Of a DNA stretch of 35,650 nt, positions 25,989-34,767 are shown one piece after another (the first letter of the stretch is position 1; every line of letters begins with the position of its first letter). The position numbers were made by a program, and so were the translations under genes. The notes below the pieces were generated by a model. The model saw nothing but the letters and a program-made list of their open reading frames with translations, searched no databases and was not told where the DNA came from. The stretch is from Verrucomicrobiota bacterium (GTDB taxonomy: Bacteria; Verrucomicrobiota; Verrucomicrobiia; Limisphaerales; JADLHS01), in assembly GCA_025350905.1 (NCBI GenBank), contig JANXWY010000346.1, forward strand, positions 1 to 35,650, read 5' to 3'.

Positions 25989-26996
25989 TCAACTCGCCGC
26001 CCGGTTCAGACGATCCGCGATGGCGCGCCATTCAATCGTATCTGGCAACGCTTCGATCACAATCCCGGCCGCGCCCGCTTCGTCGCAGCGATGGAGCTCG
26101 CCATAAAGCGCCCGGGCAAATGCCTCCGCATCGTGCGGAATCACCCCCACGCCGCCCCAGTCCGCGCCGGCGGGAATGTGGGTGTGGGTGATGACATGGG
26201 AATTTGCGAGTTTCCATCCTCGTTTTTCCAACTGCGCGCGCAAGTCCGCATCGCTGGCCCAATTTAGGATCACCAGCTTCGCTTTGGGCGCATAATGCTT
26301 CTGCAACAAACCGGGGCTGCGCAGCGGGGAAAGCGGGTGGTTGGCGATCGAAGTTGCGAGGTCACCGATGACCGCCGTGAGCGATTCGGCGTGAATCATT
26401 CCGGGGCGCAGAACCCGTGGCGGCGTGGTCGTGAGATCAATCACCGTGGACTCAATTCCCACCTGCGATTGTCCGCCATCCACAATCAGCGCGAGGTTGC
26501 GGCCGAGACTTTTTTGGACATGGCTGGCGTTCGTCGGCGAAATCTGGTTCGACAAATTCGCGCTGGGGGCCGCGAGCGGGAAGCCGCATTCACGAATCAC
26601 GGCTTGAATGAAAGGATGACTTGGCCAGCGCACGCCCACGGTCGCTCCGCCCGCCGTGACGGGCGCGGGAATGGCGGGCGACTTCGGAAGCACCAGGGTG
26701 AGCGGGCCGGGCCAGAAACTCTTCGCCAGTTGTCCCGCCGCCGCGGGCCAGTCGGTGACACACTGCCGGGCCATTGCGAGGCTCGCCACATGGACGATGA
26801 TGGGGTTGTGCGCGGGCCGGCCTTTGAGCGCAAAAATTTTGGCGACGGCCTTTGCCTCCAGGGCGTTGGCCGCGAGGCCATAGACGGTCTCGGTCGGCAG
26901 GGCCACCACTTCGCCCGCGCGCAACCACTCCGCCGCGCGCCGTACCGCGTCGTTGAACAGCGACGCGGTGTGGGTGGGAAGAATTTCGGCCATCAT
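25989..26996 (-). CDS. tsaC: Threonylcarbamoyl-AMP synthase, Sua5/YwlC long form
   Basis: This 335-residue enzyme makes threonylcarbamoyl-AMP from threonine, bicarbonate and ATP, the first step of the t6A37 tRNA modification, in the cytoplasm. The YrdC domain shows PTETVYGL (residues 34-41), KGRPAHNPIIVHV (58-70), WPGPLTLVLP, VGVRWPSHP and APSANLSNQISPT. A C-terminal Sua5 domain of about 115 residues (HYAPKAKLVILN onward) makes it the long form rather than the short TsaC/YrdC type. Three start codons are stacked (TTG 26999, ATG 26996, ATG 26993); the first ATG is used. It lies between the MacB permease gene (66 bases) and the TolC-like gene (34 bases), an unusual position for a housekeeping gene. 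The sequence appears complete. Confidence 0.93.
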   Translation of the reverse strand: MMAEILPTHTASLFNDAVRRAAEWLRAGEVVALPTETVYGLAANALEAKAVAKIFALKGRPAHNPIIVHVASLAMARQCVTDWPAAAGQLAKSFWPGPLTLVLPKSPAIPAPVTAGGATVGVRWPSHPFIQAVIRECGFPLAAPSANLSNQISPTNASHVQKSLGRNLALIVDGGQSQVGIESTVIDLTTTPPRVLRPGMIHAESLTAVIGDLATSIANHPLSPLRSPGLLQKHYAPKAKLVILNWASDADLRAQLEKRGWKLANSHVITHTHIPAGADWGGVGVIPHDAEAFARALYGELHRCDEAGAAGIVIEALPDTIEWRAIADRLNRAAS

Positions 26997-27062
26997 CAAT
27001 CCAGCCGGCGGGCGCGGGCGGGTGGTTGATGGCGCTCGACGGGCAGAGCCTGGCGTTTCATT

Positions 27063-28267
<1,205 letters not shown>

Positions 28268-28271
<4 letters not shown>

Positions 28272-29026
28272 GCGAGTTGAACCGCTTTCTGTTCGGCTTT
28301 TAACCGGCTGAATTCCTTTTCCGCATTCAACCGGTTGGTCACCGGCGTGTCACCCACCACCAGGCCGTCCCGGAGCACAATCGTGCGCTTGGTGTAGGAG
28401 GCGATGTCGAGTTCGTGCGTGACCATGATGATGGTGATGCCGGCGTCGTTGAGTTTTTGGAAGACGCCCATGATTTCGATGCTCGTTTGGGTGTCCAGAT
28501 TCCCGGTCGGTTCATCCGCCAGCAAGAGCGCCGGCTGATTCACCAGCGCGCGCGCGATGGCCACCCGCTGCTGCTGACCGCCGGAAAGCTGACTGGGAAA
28601 GTGCCCCGCCCGCTCGCCGAGCCCAACAGTATCCAGCGCTTGCAACGCCCGATTGTGCCGCTCTCGCCCACTGAGATTGCTGCGGCGGTAAAGCATCGGC
28701 AGTTCGACATTCTCCACCGCCGCCGTGCGCGCCAGCAGGTTGAAGCCTTGAAAAATGAAACCGATTTTCTGATTGCGGATATCGGCCAGTTCGTCACGGT
28801 TCAAACCGGAGACGTCCACGTTATCGAGCAGAAACCGCCCCGCCGTGGCCCGGTCCAGGCAGCCAATGATGTTCATCAAGGTGGATTTGCCCGAACCGCT
28901 CGCCCCCATGATGGCGACGAATTCGCCCGCCTCAATGGTCAGCGAGACTCCGCGCACCGCGCGCACATCCACCTCGCCCGTGTGGTAGGTTTTCTGGACG
29001 GCTTCAAGTTGGATGACGCGGTTCAT
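28268..29026 (-). CDS. macB: MacB-type ABC transporter ATP-binding protein
   Basis: This 252-residue cytoplasmic ATPase powers the adjacent permease. Motifs are the Walker A GASGSGKST (41-49), Q-loop Gln93 in IFQGFNLL, the signature LSGGQQQR (147-154), Walker B ALLLADEP (166-173) followed by TGNLD, and switch His204 in VTHELD. The order and the TGNLD after Walker B are typical of the LolD/MacB/FtsE group. The ATG at 29026 was selected because it begins MNRVIQLEAVQKTYHTGEVDV; the frame is open to 29095 but that overlaps the macA end. It begins 11 bases after the macA stop. An additional 25-residue charged tail (NAEKEFSRLKAEQKAVQLA) follows the core, and its role is unknown. Confidence 0.95.
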
Positions 29027-29036
29027 GCGCAAAATT

Positions 29037-30410
29037 TTAGCGGCGCGGGAATCCGCCGCCGCCGAACGGATTGCTCGGATTATTTGCCGGCGCACTGTTG
29101 GTCGTGCTGGTCATGCTGAGGACCACGGCGTCGCCCTCGGTCAGCCCTTCGATGACTTCCGTCATCACACTGTCGGTAATGCCCAGCTTGACTTGAATAG
29201 GTTTCAATTCCGCGTTGACGCTGGTGGTCACGTTCGTCGTGGCGGACGTCAGTACGTATAGTGTCCGGCTGGTCCGCCCTTCGCCGCGCGGACGATTGCC
29301 GCCGCCGCCACCTCCGCCACCTCCGCCCGGCCCGCGTCGCCGCTCGCCGCCGCCGGGACCGCCGGGACCACCGCCGCCCGGTCGGCCGCCGGGATTGTTG
29401 CCCTCGGCGGGACTTGACGCGGCCGCCATGACCGCGGTCGGCGCATTCGTGCTCGTGCGCGATACACCGGCGACTCCTTCCGGCGGGCGAAAGCGAAGCA
29501 CGCCGTTCGACACCTTCAAAACATTTTCCCGCCGCGCGACAATGATGGAAACATTGGCCGTCATCCCCGGTTTCAGTTTCAAATCCTCGTTCGCCACTTC
29601 GATCACGGTGTCGTACGTGACGACATTCTGCACGGTGAGCGGCGAGTTGCGCACCTGGATCACCTTGCCGTGAAACGTGCGATACGGAAACGCGTCCACG
29701 GTGAACTCCACGTCCTGCCCGACTTCCACACCGCCCACGTCAGCCTCCGCGACGTTGGCGTCGATCTGCATCTTGGCGAGATCATTGGCAATGACGAACA
29801 AGGTCGGCGCGCTCATGCTGGCGGCGACCGTCTGGCCCACGTCCACGTTCCGGGAAATCACGATGCCATCCACGGGCGAATAAATCGTGCAGCGCGCGAA
29901 GTCCACTCGGGCGCGTTCGAGGGCGGCGGTGCGGATTTTCACTTGCGCCTCGGCCTGGTGCAGGCTGGCGTTGGCTTGATCGAACTCGGACTGGGAGATC
30001 AATTTGTCCTGGATGAGTTCGGCCGCGCGGCGGGCGTTGATCTGGGCGAGTTCCAAACCGGCGTTGGCATTGGCCAGGTCGCCCTCGGCGGAACTCACGG
30101 TTGCCTGATATGAGGCGGCGTCCAACTGCGCGACGACTTGCCCGGCCTTCACCTGGGTATTGAAGTCCGCGTTCAGTTTCTGAATGATGCCCGAAATCTG
30201 GCTGCCGACCTGAACGTTTAGCACCGGCGCCAACTGGCCCGTGGCCGTAACGGCTTGCGTCAAGTCACCGCGCCCGACCTTCACGGTCTGAAATTCCGGC
30301 GCAACGACGGCCTTGTGCCGATTGTACCAAATCCCGCCGCCCACCGCGCCGCCCAGCACGAGGAAGAGGATCAACCACTTCATGCCACCTGATTTTTCAT
30401 TGTTTGCCAT
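29037..30410 (-). CDS. macA: MacA/HlyD-type periplasmic adaptor with Gly-rich insertion
   Basis: This 457-residue adaptor links the MacB pump to the outer membrane channel. A membrane anchor (MKWLILFLVLGGAVGGGIWY) is followed by the lipoyl half motif VTATGQLAPVLNVQVGSQISGIIQKL, an alpha-hairpin (about residues 100-170), the second lipoyl half (IYSPVDGIVISRNVDVGQTV) and beta-barrel domains. Residues 335-380 are a Gly/Pro/Arg-rich run including nine consecutive glycines, inserted in the membrane-proximal part; it is probably a flexible, surface-exposed loop. The macA, ATPase, permease order with tight spacing marks one operon. The ATG at 30410 has no visible ribosome binding site, and the only promoter-like boxes place the start of the mRNA very close to it. 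Role is secure; substrate is unknown. Confidence 0.93.
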   Translation of the reverse strand: MANNEKSGGMKWLILFLVLGGAVGGGIWYNRHKAVVAPEFQTVKVGRGDLTQAVTATGQLAPVLNVQVGSQISGIIQKLNADFNTQVKAGQVVAQLDAASYQATVSSAEGDLANANAGLELAQINARRAAELIQDKLISQSEFDQANASLHQAEAQVKIRTAALERARVDFARCTIYSPVDGIVISRNVDVGQTVAASMSAPTLFVIANDLAKMQIDANVAEADVGGVEVGQDVEFTVDAFPYRTFHGKVIQVRNSPLTVQNVVTYDTVIEVANEDLKLKPGMTANVSIIVARRENVLKVSNGVLRFRPPEGVAGVSRTSTNAPTAVMAAASSPAEGNNPGGRPGGGGPGGPGGGERRRGPGGGGGGGGGGNRPRGEGRTSRTLYVLTSATTNVTTSVNAELKPIQVKLGITDSVMTEVIEGLTEGDAVVLSMTSTTNSAPANNPSNPFGGGGFPRR

Positions 30411-30423
30411 AGCGTCAAAGACA

Positions 30424-30453
30424 TATAGACGCAGAAAATTGTGGAATCGTCAA
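30424..30453 (-). promoter_or_regulatory. Possible promoter of the macA operon
   Basis: On the minus strand TTGACG (30453-30448) is followed after 18 bases by TCTATA (30429-30424). This would start transcription within about 10 bases of the macA ATG, giving a nearly leaderless mRNA, which agrees with the lack of a ribosome binding site. Weak, inferred from sequence only. Confidence 0.3.
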
Positions 30454-30808
30454 AATAACTTGTGGCGACGTGTGGGGGCGTTGGGGCCGGGCGCCACCGC
30501 CAACCCACCTGGAAATGGGCGGCGCTGTCGAACCCCAACCGTTTGGCTTCTTGTCATAAGGCCCGGGGGGCGCTCAGAGTTTAGGTTCAATTCTTCGCTT
30601 TTGCCAAGTTTGCGCAAAATTGCGCTTGTTCTTATTTTTTCGTTTTGTAGGTCAGAAGGCCACCTTGCCTCGGCGGCGGGCTTAACCGTCGGGGTGAAGA
30701 TCGCTTGCGCTCCGCCAGGCCGAAAGCTGCATGTTTCCATCATAACCGTGGAATTGCTGCCTGGCGATACTCTATTGCCGCAGCGAGAATATTGATTAAG
30801 CTGCGGGC
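30454..30808. other. Noncoding stretch upstream of macA and the small lipoprotein
   Basis: No convincing gene is visible here. It contains a short palindrome, GCGCA-AAAT-TGCGC (30612-30625), followed on the plus strand by a T-rich tract ending in TTTTTT (about 30626-30640), which could be a weak terminator of an unseen transcript or an operator. The rest is GC-rich without recognisable structure. It is divergent spacer between macA (minus) and the small lipoprotein (plus), so promoters for both are expected. Confidence 0.3.
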
Positions 30809-30922
30809 GTGAAGAAAATTTGCGCGTTTATTCTGCTCGCGTTGATGCTGTTCGCTGTGGCGGGATGTACGAGCAAACGGCCCCGCGGCTATCATTGGCG
30901 TTTCGGACCGCATGGGCACTAG
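30809..30922 (+). CDS. Very small lipoprotein (37 aa)
   Basis: A GTG-started frame encodes 37 residues: a basic N terminus (MKKI), a hydrophobic stretch (CAFILLALMLFAVAG) and the lipobox VAGC with lipidated Cys20. The mature peptide would be only 18 residues (CTSKRPRGYHWRFGPHGH), rich in Arg, His and Gly. The signal and lipobox are textbook, which is the main reason to call it a gene. No ribosome binding site is obvious. The His/Gly-rich tail could bind metal, but this is a guess. No homologue is claimed. Confidence 0.55.
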   Translation: MKKICAFILLALMLFAVAGCTSKRPRGYHWRFGPHGH

Positions 30923-31454
30923 CGGGGAGAAGTGCAGCTAAAGCGCGCGACGGTCTCGGGCGACCACAGGAAGGCCGGTTGTCGCGATTCTACGGGCGGT
31001 GGTTAAAATATCATCCGTTCCTGAAGTGTGTTCGCGTTGTGGTGGGATTGCCGGCTGTCCCGCATTTATGCCGCATTCGTTTCAAAGGCGGCGGCTTGCC
31101 TTGCGGCCAAGGCTTTGGAGTTTGTGGCCCGAACCGGCCAGGAATTGTCAGCGCAGCGGGCATTTACGTAAGGAATCTGACAGAAACTGCCTGGCAGACC
31201 GGAACAAAGATCGGCCTGGTCACGGCGAATTTGGGCAACAACTCGTGTTAGGTACCATTTGCCCCGGATTATATCCAAAAAATGCAGCAACGCGGCGTCA
31301 TCGGGAAGAAGCGCAAAACGCCGAAATGCTGAACGACGGTCATGCTGGTCCAACGGTCTAACCCAATTTCGAAACCGGCGCTGGCGCGATGCACTGAGCG
31401 GATTAGCGTTTACGTGCATCTCGAAATTGAAATACCTTAACAGCTCTCGACCTT
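30923..31454. other. 532-base stretch without a convincing gene
   Basis: Several overlapping open frames exist on both strands (for example plus 30999-31361 and minus 31066-31419), but none shows a recognisable domain, a signal peptide or a plausible start, and their residue make-up is rich in Arg, Cys and Trp as in shadow frames. It may be a decayed gene or simply spacer. The promoter of the following TIGR03067-type gene should lie near its right end; the immediate upstream sequence is A/T-richer (31425-31454), but no clear -35/-10 pair was found. Confidence 0.3.
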
Positions 31455-31892
31455 ATGAAATACTTACTTTGTATTTTCCTCGCGGTTGGCGCTTCCCTGA
31501 ATGCCTTCGCTGCCAGTTCGCCCGATCCTGACGCCAAAACACTTCAGGGAAATTGGATTCCGGCCAAAGCTGAGTTGGCCGGCCAACCCATGCCGGACGC
31601 GATCTTGAAGACCATCAGTCTTAAACTGGACCATGGTAAATATGAAGTTTATGTTGGAGGCAACCCGGACCAGGGAACCTACACGATCGATTCCACCAGC
31701 AAGCCCAAGGGCATGACCATTACCGGTACGGAAGGACCGAACCGCGGCAAGATTTTCCCCGCGATCTACGAACTCAAGGGGGACACGCTCCGCATTTGTT
31801 ACGACCTTTCCGGTGCGAAACGCCCCATTGAGTTCAAGAGCCTTGCGGGTACGAAGCTCTATCTCGTGACTTATAGTCGCAAGAAGGAATAG
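31455..31892 (+). CDS. Exported TIGR03067-type small domain protein
   Basis: This 145-residue protein has a signal peptide (MKYLLCIFLAVGASLNAFA, probable cut after AFA). The body LQGNWIPAKAELAGQPMPDA, GTYTIDSTSKPKGMTI, AIYELKGDTLRICYDL and RPIEFKSL matches the lipocalin-like small domain of the TIGR03067 family, common in Planctomycetes and Verrucomicrobia and of unknown function. The pattern 'LQGxW...xxxxGxPxP' and 'YELxGDTLRxCYD' is clear. It stands alone on the plus strand, tail to tail with the MFS gene. The probable location is periplasm or cell surface. No enzyme activity is claimed. Confidence 0.82.
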   Translation: MKYLLCIFLAVGASLNAFAASSPDPDAKTLQGNWIPAKAELAGQPMPDAILKTISLKLDHGKYEVYVGGNPDQGTYTIDSTSKPKGMTITGTEGPNRGKIFPAIYELKGDTLRICYDLSGAKRPIEFKSLAGTKLYLVTYSRKKE

Positions 31893-32001
31893 CGCGATTT
31901 CCGAAAGGAAAAGGCCGCGGGTTCAAATGCTCCAACGCCGACGTCCGCAGGAAGGTTGCGGTCGAATTGAAATCGGTCTCGCCGGCAAGGGTGTCCGCGT
32001 A

Positions 32002-33255
32002 TCAGGCTGCCCGGCACAATCTCCGAACCGAGATGAAGGCGGCTAGGGACAAGACGACGGTGCAAGTCAGGTAGGGCAGGATCGGGGAATAATGCAGCGT
32101 GGTCGTGGCAAAGATAGGACCGAGGATGCGCGCGAGGCTGCCGGCAGCTTGTGCGACGCCGAGCGTGGCGCCTTGTTCGCCGGGCGAAGTGAGGTTGGAG
32201 AGCAAGCCAAATAACGGCGGGCGCGTGAGGCTGGCCCCGATCGAGAGCACCGCCAGCGCGGCGAGCATCATCACCCATGGCAGCCCTTCGGGCTGAGTCA
32301 AAACTCGCCACGTGAGCGGCATAGGGCTGCCGACTTTGATAAACGGGAGGACGGCCATGCTTATTGCCGTCAGGGTAAGGCTTAAGGCGATTACTTTCGG
32401 TTCCCCCATTTTCTTCACGATGCGGCCGATCATGCCGCCTTGCACCAAGGCGCCAATGACACCGCAAAAGACGAAGAGGTAAGTGGCGGTGGTGGCGGTG
32501 GTGGTGTCGTTTTGAATGTCGAGGTGGAAATGGTCGCAGACGAGCAGTGCAAGGGTGGCTTCGAAACAACTAAAACAAAAGGTGGCGAGAAAGAAAACGT
32601 AGACAAGCGTGCCGATTCTTGGCTGGCCGAGGGTGTGGACCCATTGTTTCAAATGCGGTCGGGGGGCGGCCTGCTCGGAAGTAGGTTTGTGACTCTCCAC
32701 AAGGACGAAAAGGGCGAGGATGAAATTCGCCGCACAAAGAATCGCGGCAATCCAGCCGGGGCCGCTGGCCCCAAGGTGTTTGAGACTGATGCCCCCGATG
32801 GCGGGGCCAAAAATAAATCCCAAGCCGAAGGCCATGCCGATGAGGCCCATTTTTTTGGAGCGCTGATCCGGCGGGGTGATGTCAGCAATGTAGGCTTGGG
32901 CGACGGTGATGTTGCCGCCGCAGACGCCGGCGAAGGAGCGGGCGAGAATCATCATCCAGATCGCGGTGGCGTGGTCGGCGATGCCGGCGCTGTAGGCGAA
33001 CAGGACGTACGAGAGGGCCGCTCCGGCGGTGCTCATGAGCAATACGGGACGGCGACCGATGCGGTCAGAAAGGCGACCCCAAATTGGCGCAAAGACGAAT
33101 TGCATGGCCGAAAAGGAGGCGATAATGACACCGATGAGAAATCCATCGGCGCCAAAGTGGCGGCTGTAAACGGGCACGAGCGGCACGACGATGCCAAAGC
33201 CGATGAGATCGATGAACACCGTCAGCCAGATGATCAGGAGGGAAGGTCTTTTCAT
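32002..33255 (-). CDS. MFS transporter, TetA-like drug:proton antiporter family
   Basis: This 417-residue protein has the twelve-helix layout of major facilitator transporters. Helix 1 holds DLIGFGIVVPLVPVY, and the loop 2-3 motif A is GRLSDRIGRRPVLL (residues 60-73). GLIGMAFGLGFIFGPAIGG in helix 5 matches the drug-antiporter motif C of the DHA1/TetA-like group. A cytoplasmic loop of about 30 residues separates helices 6 and 7 (ESHKPTSEQAAPRPHLKQW). It probably exports a small lipophilic compound in exchange for protons; tetracycline resistance must not be assumed. The ATG at 33255 gives a normal N terminus (MKRPSLLIIW); the frame is open to 33330. It is divergent to the response regulator gene. 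Confidence 0.9.
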   Translation of the reverse strand: MKRPSLLIIWLTVFIDLIGFGIVVPLVPVYSRHFGADGFLIGVIIASFSAMQFVFAPIWGRLSDRIGRRPVLLMSTAGAALSYVLFAYSAGIADHATAIWMMILARSFAGVCGGNITVAQAYIADITPPDQRSKKMGLIGMAFGLGFIFGPAIGGISLKHLGASGPGWIAAILCAANFILALFVLVESHKPTSEQAAPRPHLKQWVHTLGQPRIGTLVYVFFLATFCFSCFEATLALLVCDHFHLDIQNDTTTATTATYLFVFCGVIGALVQGGMIGRIVKKMGEPKVIALSLTLTAISMAVLPFIKVGSPMPLTWRVLTQPEGLPWVMMLAALAVLSIGASLTRPPLFGLLSNLTSPGEQGATLGVAQAAGSLARILGPIFATTTLHYSPILPYLTCTVVLSLAAFISVRRLCRAA

Positions 33256-33664
33256 CAGCGGGGGGCGCAGGGTTGCCAATTCATCGCCGGAGTTTAGTGA
33301 CAGACACTGACGAGTCAAGGGAGTGACCAATTATAGCAGGGTTGGAATTGCGATCCGGCTGCGGGCCCCCGTGGCGGCCCGAGGCGGACCAGGGCTTCAG
33401 TTTCATCCTTAAATGTGCCGTTGCCACGAAACGGAAGGACCACGGCGCGGATGCGTCGTGCACCGATTTTGCTCCTGATCCGGCTTGTTGCGCGGGTCCG
33501 GCTTGTCTTGTTCTCCCACCGGAATTGTCCCGACGCTGGACAACCTGGAAATCGCGAACGGCTGCAACGTTGCTGGTTTTCGGAGAATACGAGGTTTGGC
33601 TTCCAACTTGCGATAATGGGGCTGCGAAGCGAAAGAGCAGAAGATAATTTCCGATACTATATTA
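33256..33664. other. 409-base divergent spacer between MFS and response regulator genes
   Basis: No gene is supported. Frames running through it have no domain and continue as shadows into the response regulator gene. It should hold the promoters for both divergent genes. Just upstream of the regulator ATG, A/T-rich GATAAT (33643-33648) and TATATT (33658-33663) could be -10 boxes, but no matching -35 was found. A GC-rich segment near 33358-33390 may fold into a short hairpin. Confidence 0.3.
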
Positions 33665-34351
33665 ATGCAAACCAAAGACACCGACATCAAAGACTGCCGG
33701 CGAAGAATTCTGTTGGTGGACGACCACGCCGTGGTGCGGTTCGGAATTTCACAGCTTATCAATCGCCAGAGCGATCTGGTGGTGTGCGGCGAAGCGGAGT
33801 CGGCGGCCAAGGCGCTGGATCTGATAAGCAAACTCAAGCCGGACTTGGTCGTTACCGACCTCTCGCTCAAGGATAGCAGCGGTTTGGAATTGATGCGCAA
33901 CATCAAGGCCCAATTCCCCGGGTTACCGATCCTCGTGGTCAGCATTCATGACGAAACGATTTACGCGGAAATCGCGTTTCGCGCCGGCGCGCTCGGATAT
34001 TTGATGAAGCAGGAAGCGCTGGAACGAATTCCTACCGCCATCCGGCGCGTCCTCGTTGGCAGTGTTTATGTCAGTGACGCGCTCGCCGGGAAGATGTTGC
34101 AAAACCAGGTTCGTGGCGGCCAGACAGACGTACAGGAATCACCTGTCAAATCTTTGAGTGATCGCGAGGTAGAGGTGTTTCATCTTATCGGCCAATGGAA
34201 AAAAACCAAGGAGATCGCCGGCGAATTGCACCTCAGCGTCAAAACGGTTGAGTATTACCGGGAGCAGATCAAACGGAAACTCAATCTCAAGGGCGCTTCC
34301 GAATTGACGCAATACGCCACGGCGTGGGTGCAACGCGAAGTGCCAGCCTAA
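33665..34351 (+). CDS. NarL/FixJ-family response regulator (first)
   Basis: This 228-residue protein has an N-terminal receiver domain and a C-terminal LuxR-type helix-turn-helix. In the receiver, Asp19-Asp20 form the acidic pair (LLVDDHAVVRFG), Asp65 is the expected phosphorylation site (VVTDLSLKD), Ser93 replaces the common Thr, and Lys115 is the conserved lysine (YLMKQEA). The output domain is LSDREVEVFHLIGQWKKTKEIAGELHLSVKTVEYYREQIKRKLNLK. It would be phosphorylated by a histidine kinase and then bind DNA as a dimer. No kinase gene is nearby, so it is an orphan within this window. The ATG at 33665 has no clear ribosome binding site. A strong terminator follows. Confidence 0.93.
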   Translation: MQTKDTDIKDCRRRILLVDDHAVVRFGISQLINRQSDLVVCGEAESAAKALDLISKLKPDLVVTDLSLKDSSGLELMRNIKAQFPGLPILVVSIHDETIYAEIAFRAGALGYLMKQEALERIPTAIRRVLVGSVYVSDALAGKMLQNQVRGGQTDVQESPVKSLSDREVEVFHLIGQWKKTKEIAGELHLSVKTVEYYREQIKRKLNLKGASELTQYATAWVQREVPA

Positions 34352-34374
34352 GTTTCCAGTCCCCGTTTCTGTTT

Positions 34375-34407
34375 CCCCGTTCTGACTATGTCAGAACGGG
34401 GTTTTTT
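34375..34407 (+). terminator. Strong Rho-independent terminator
   Basis: CCCCGTTCTGAC (34375-34386), loop TAT (34387-34389) and GTCAGAACGGGG (34390-34401) form a perfect 12-bp stem followed by six T (34402-34407). It starts 24 bases after the stop of the first response regulator, so it ends that transcript and separates it from the second regulator gene. Very clear by sequence. Confidence 0.95.
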
Positions 34408-34536
34408 GTTCCTGAGCGGCTGGTGATACCCAATGCCCCGGGGGATTTCCCGGGGGGCCGTTCCCCGGCTTCACCGGACACAAGAAACTGGTGTGCCCTT
34501 GTTGTTCCAGTCAGTCCTTTGGCGTATGAGTTCCCC
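34408..34536. other. Short spacer with GC hairpin
   Basis: After the terminator, CCCCGGG (34436-34442) and CCCGGGG (34449-34455) form a 7-bp stem with a GGATTT loop. No T-run follows. No other feature is seen; a promoter for the second response regulator probably lies between here and its start, but no good match was found. Confidence 0.3.
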
Positions 34537-34731
34537 ATGCAAATCACAGATGGCGTCGGGCCGCAATCACTGAACCTAGTAACCTTTCGGTTCTGGCTGA
34601 TGGCCACGGCTACGATCCTATGGTTCGGGGCGGCGCTTATCGCAGGTTACGTCCAACGCTTGCCTTTGCCTTGTCAGGTCACCACGCGCAAATTGCGACC
34701 TTCCCGGAATGATTATCCCCCGCGACCTTAA
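34537..34731 (+). CDS. Possible small single-helix membrane protein (64 aa)
   Basis: An ATG-started frame encodes 64 residues with one hydrophobic helix (FWLMATATILWFGAALIAGYV) and a basic tail. It lies between a strong terminator and the second response regulator, whose ATG is 36 bases further. There is no ribosome binding site and no recognised domain. It may be a real small membrane protein or chance coding; I lean only weakly to real. Confidence 0.25.
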   Translation: MQITDGVGPQSLNLVTFRFWLMATATILWFGAALIAGYVQRLPLPCQVTTRKLRPSRNDYPPRP

Positions 34732-34767
34732 CGCAAAGTGGGTTTGTCTCAGTCCTTTGACGACGCC

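Noticed and set aside
29300-29400. Gly-rich run in macA considered as a frameshift or assembly artefact
   Set aside because: The frame is kept on both sides with conserved adaptor sequence, and such runs occur in related adaptors.
30588-30600. GGTTCAATTC resembling a tRNA T-loop
   Set aside because: Flanking bases do not form a T stem, and no acceptor, D or anticodon arm can be drawn.
30999-31361. 120-residue plus-strand open frame in the noncoding stretch
   Set aside because: No domain, no signal and Cys/Arg/Pro-rich composition; overlapping frames on the other strand are equally long.
31918-31932. GGGTTCAAATGC resembling a tRNA T-loop
   Set aside because: The five-base stem does not pair and no other tRNA arm is present.
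33415-33876. 153-residue plus-strand open frame before the first response regulator
   Set aside because: It runs into the regulator gene in another frame and has shadow-like Arg-rich composition.
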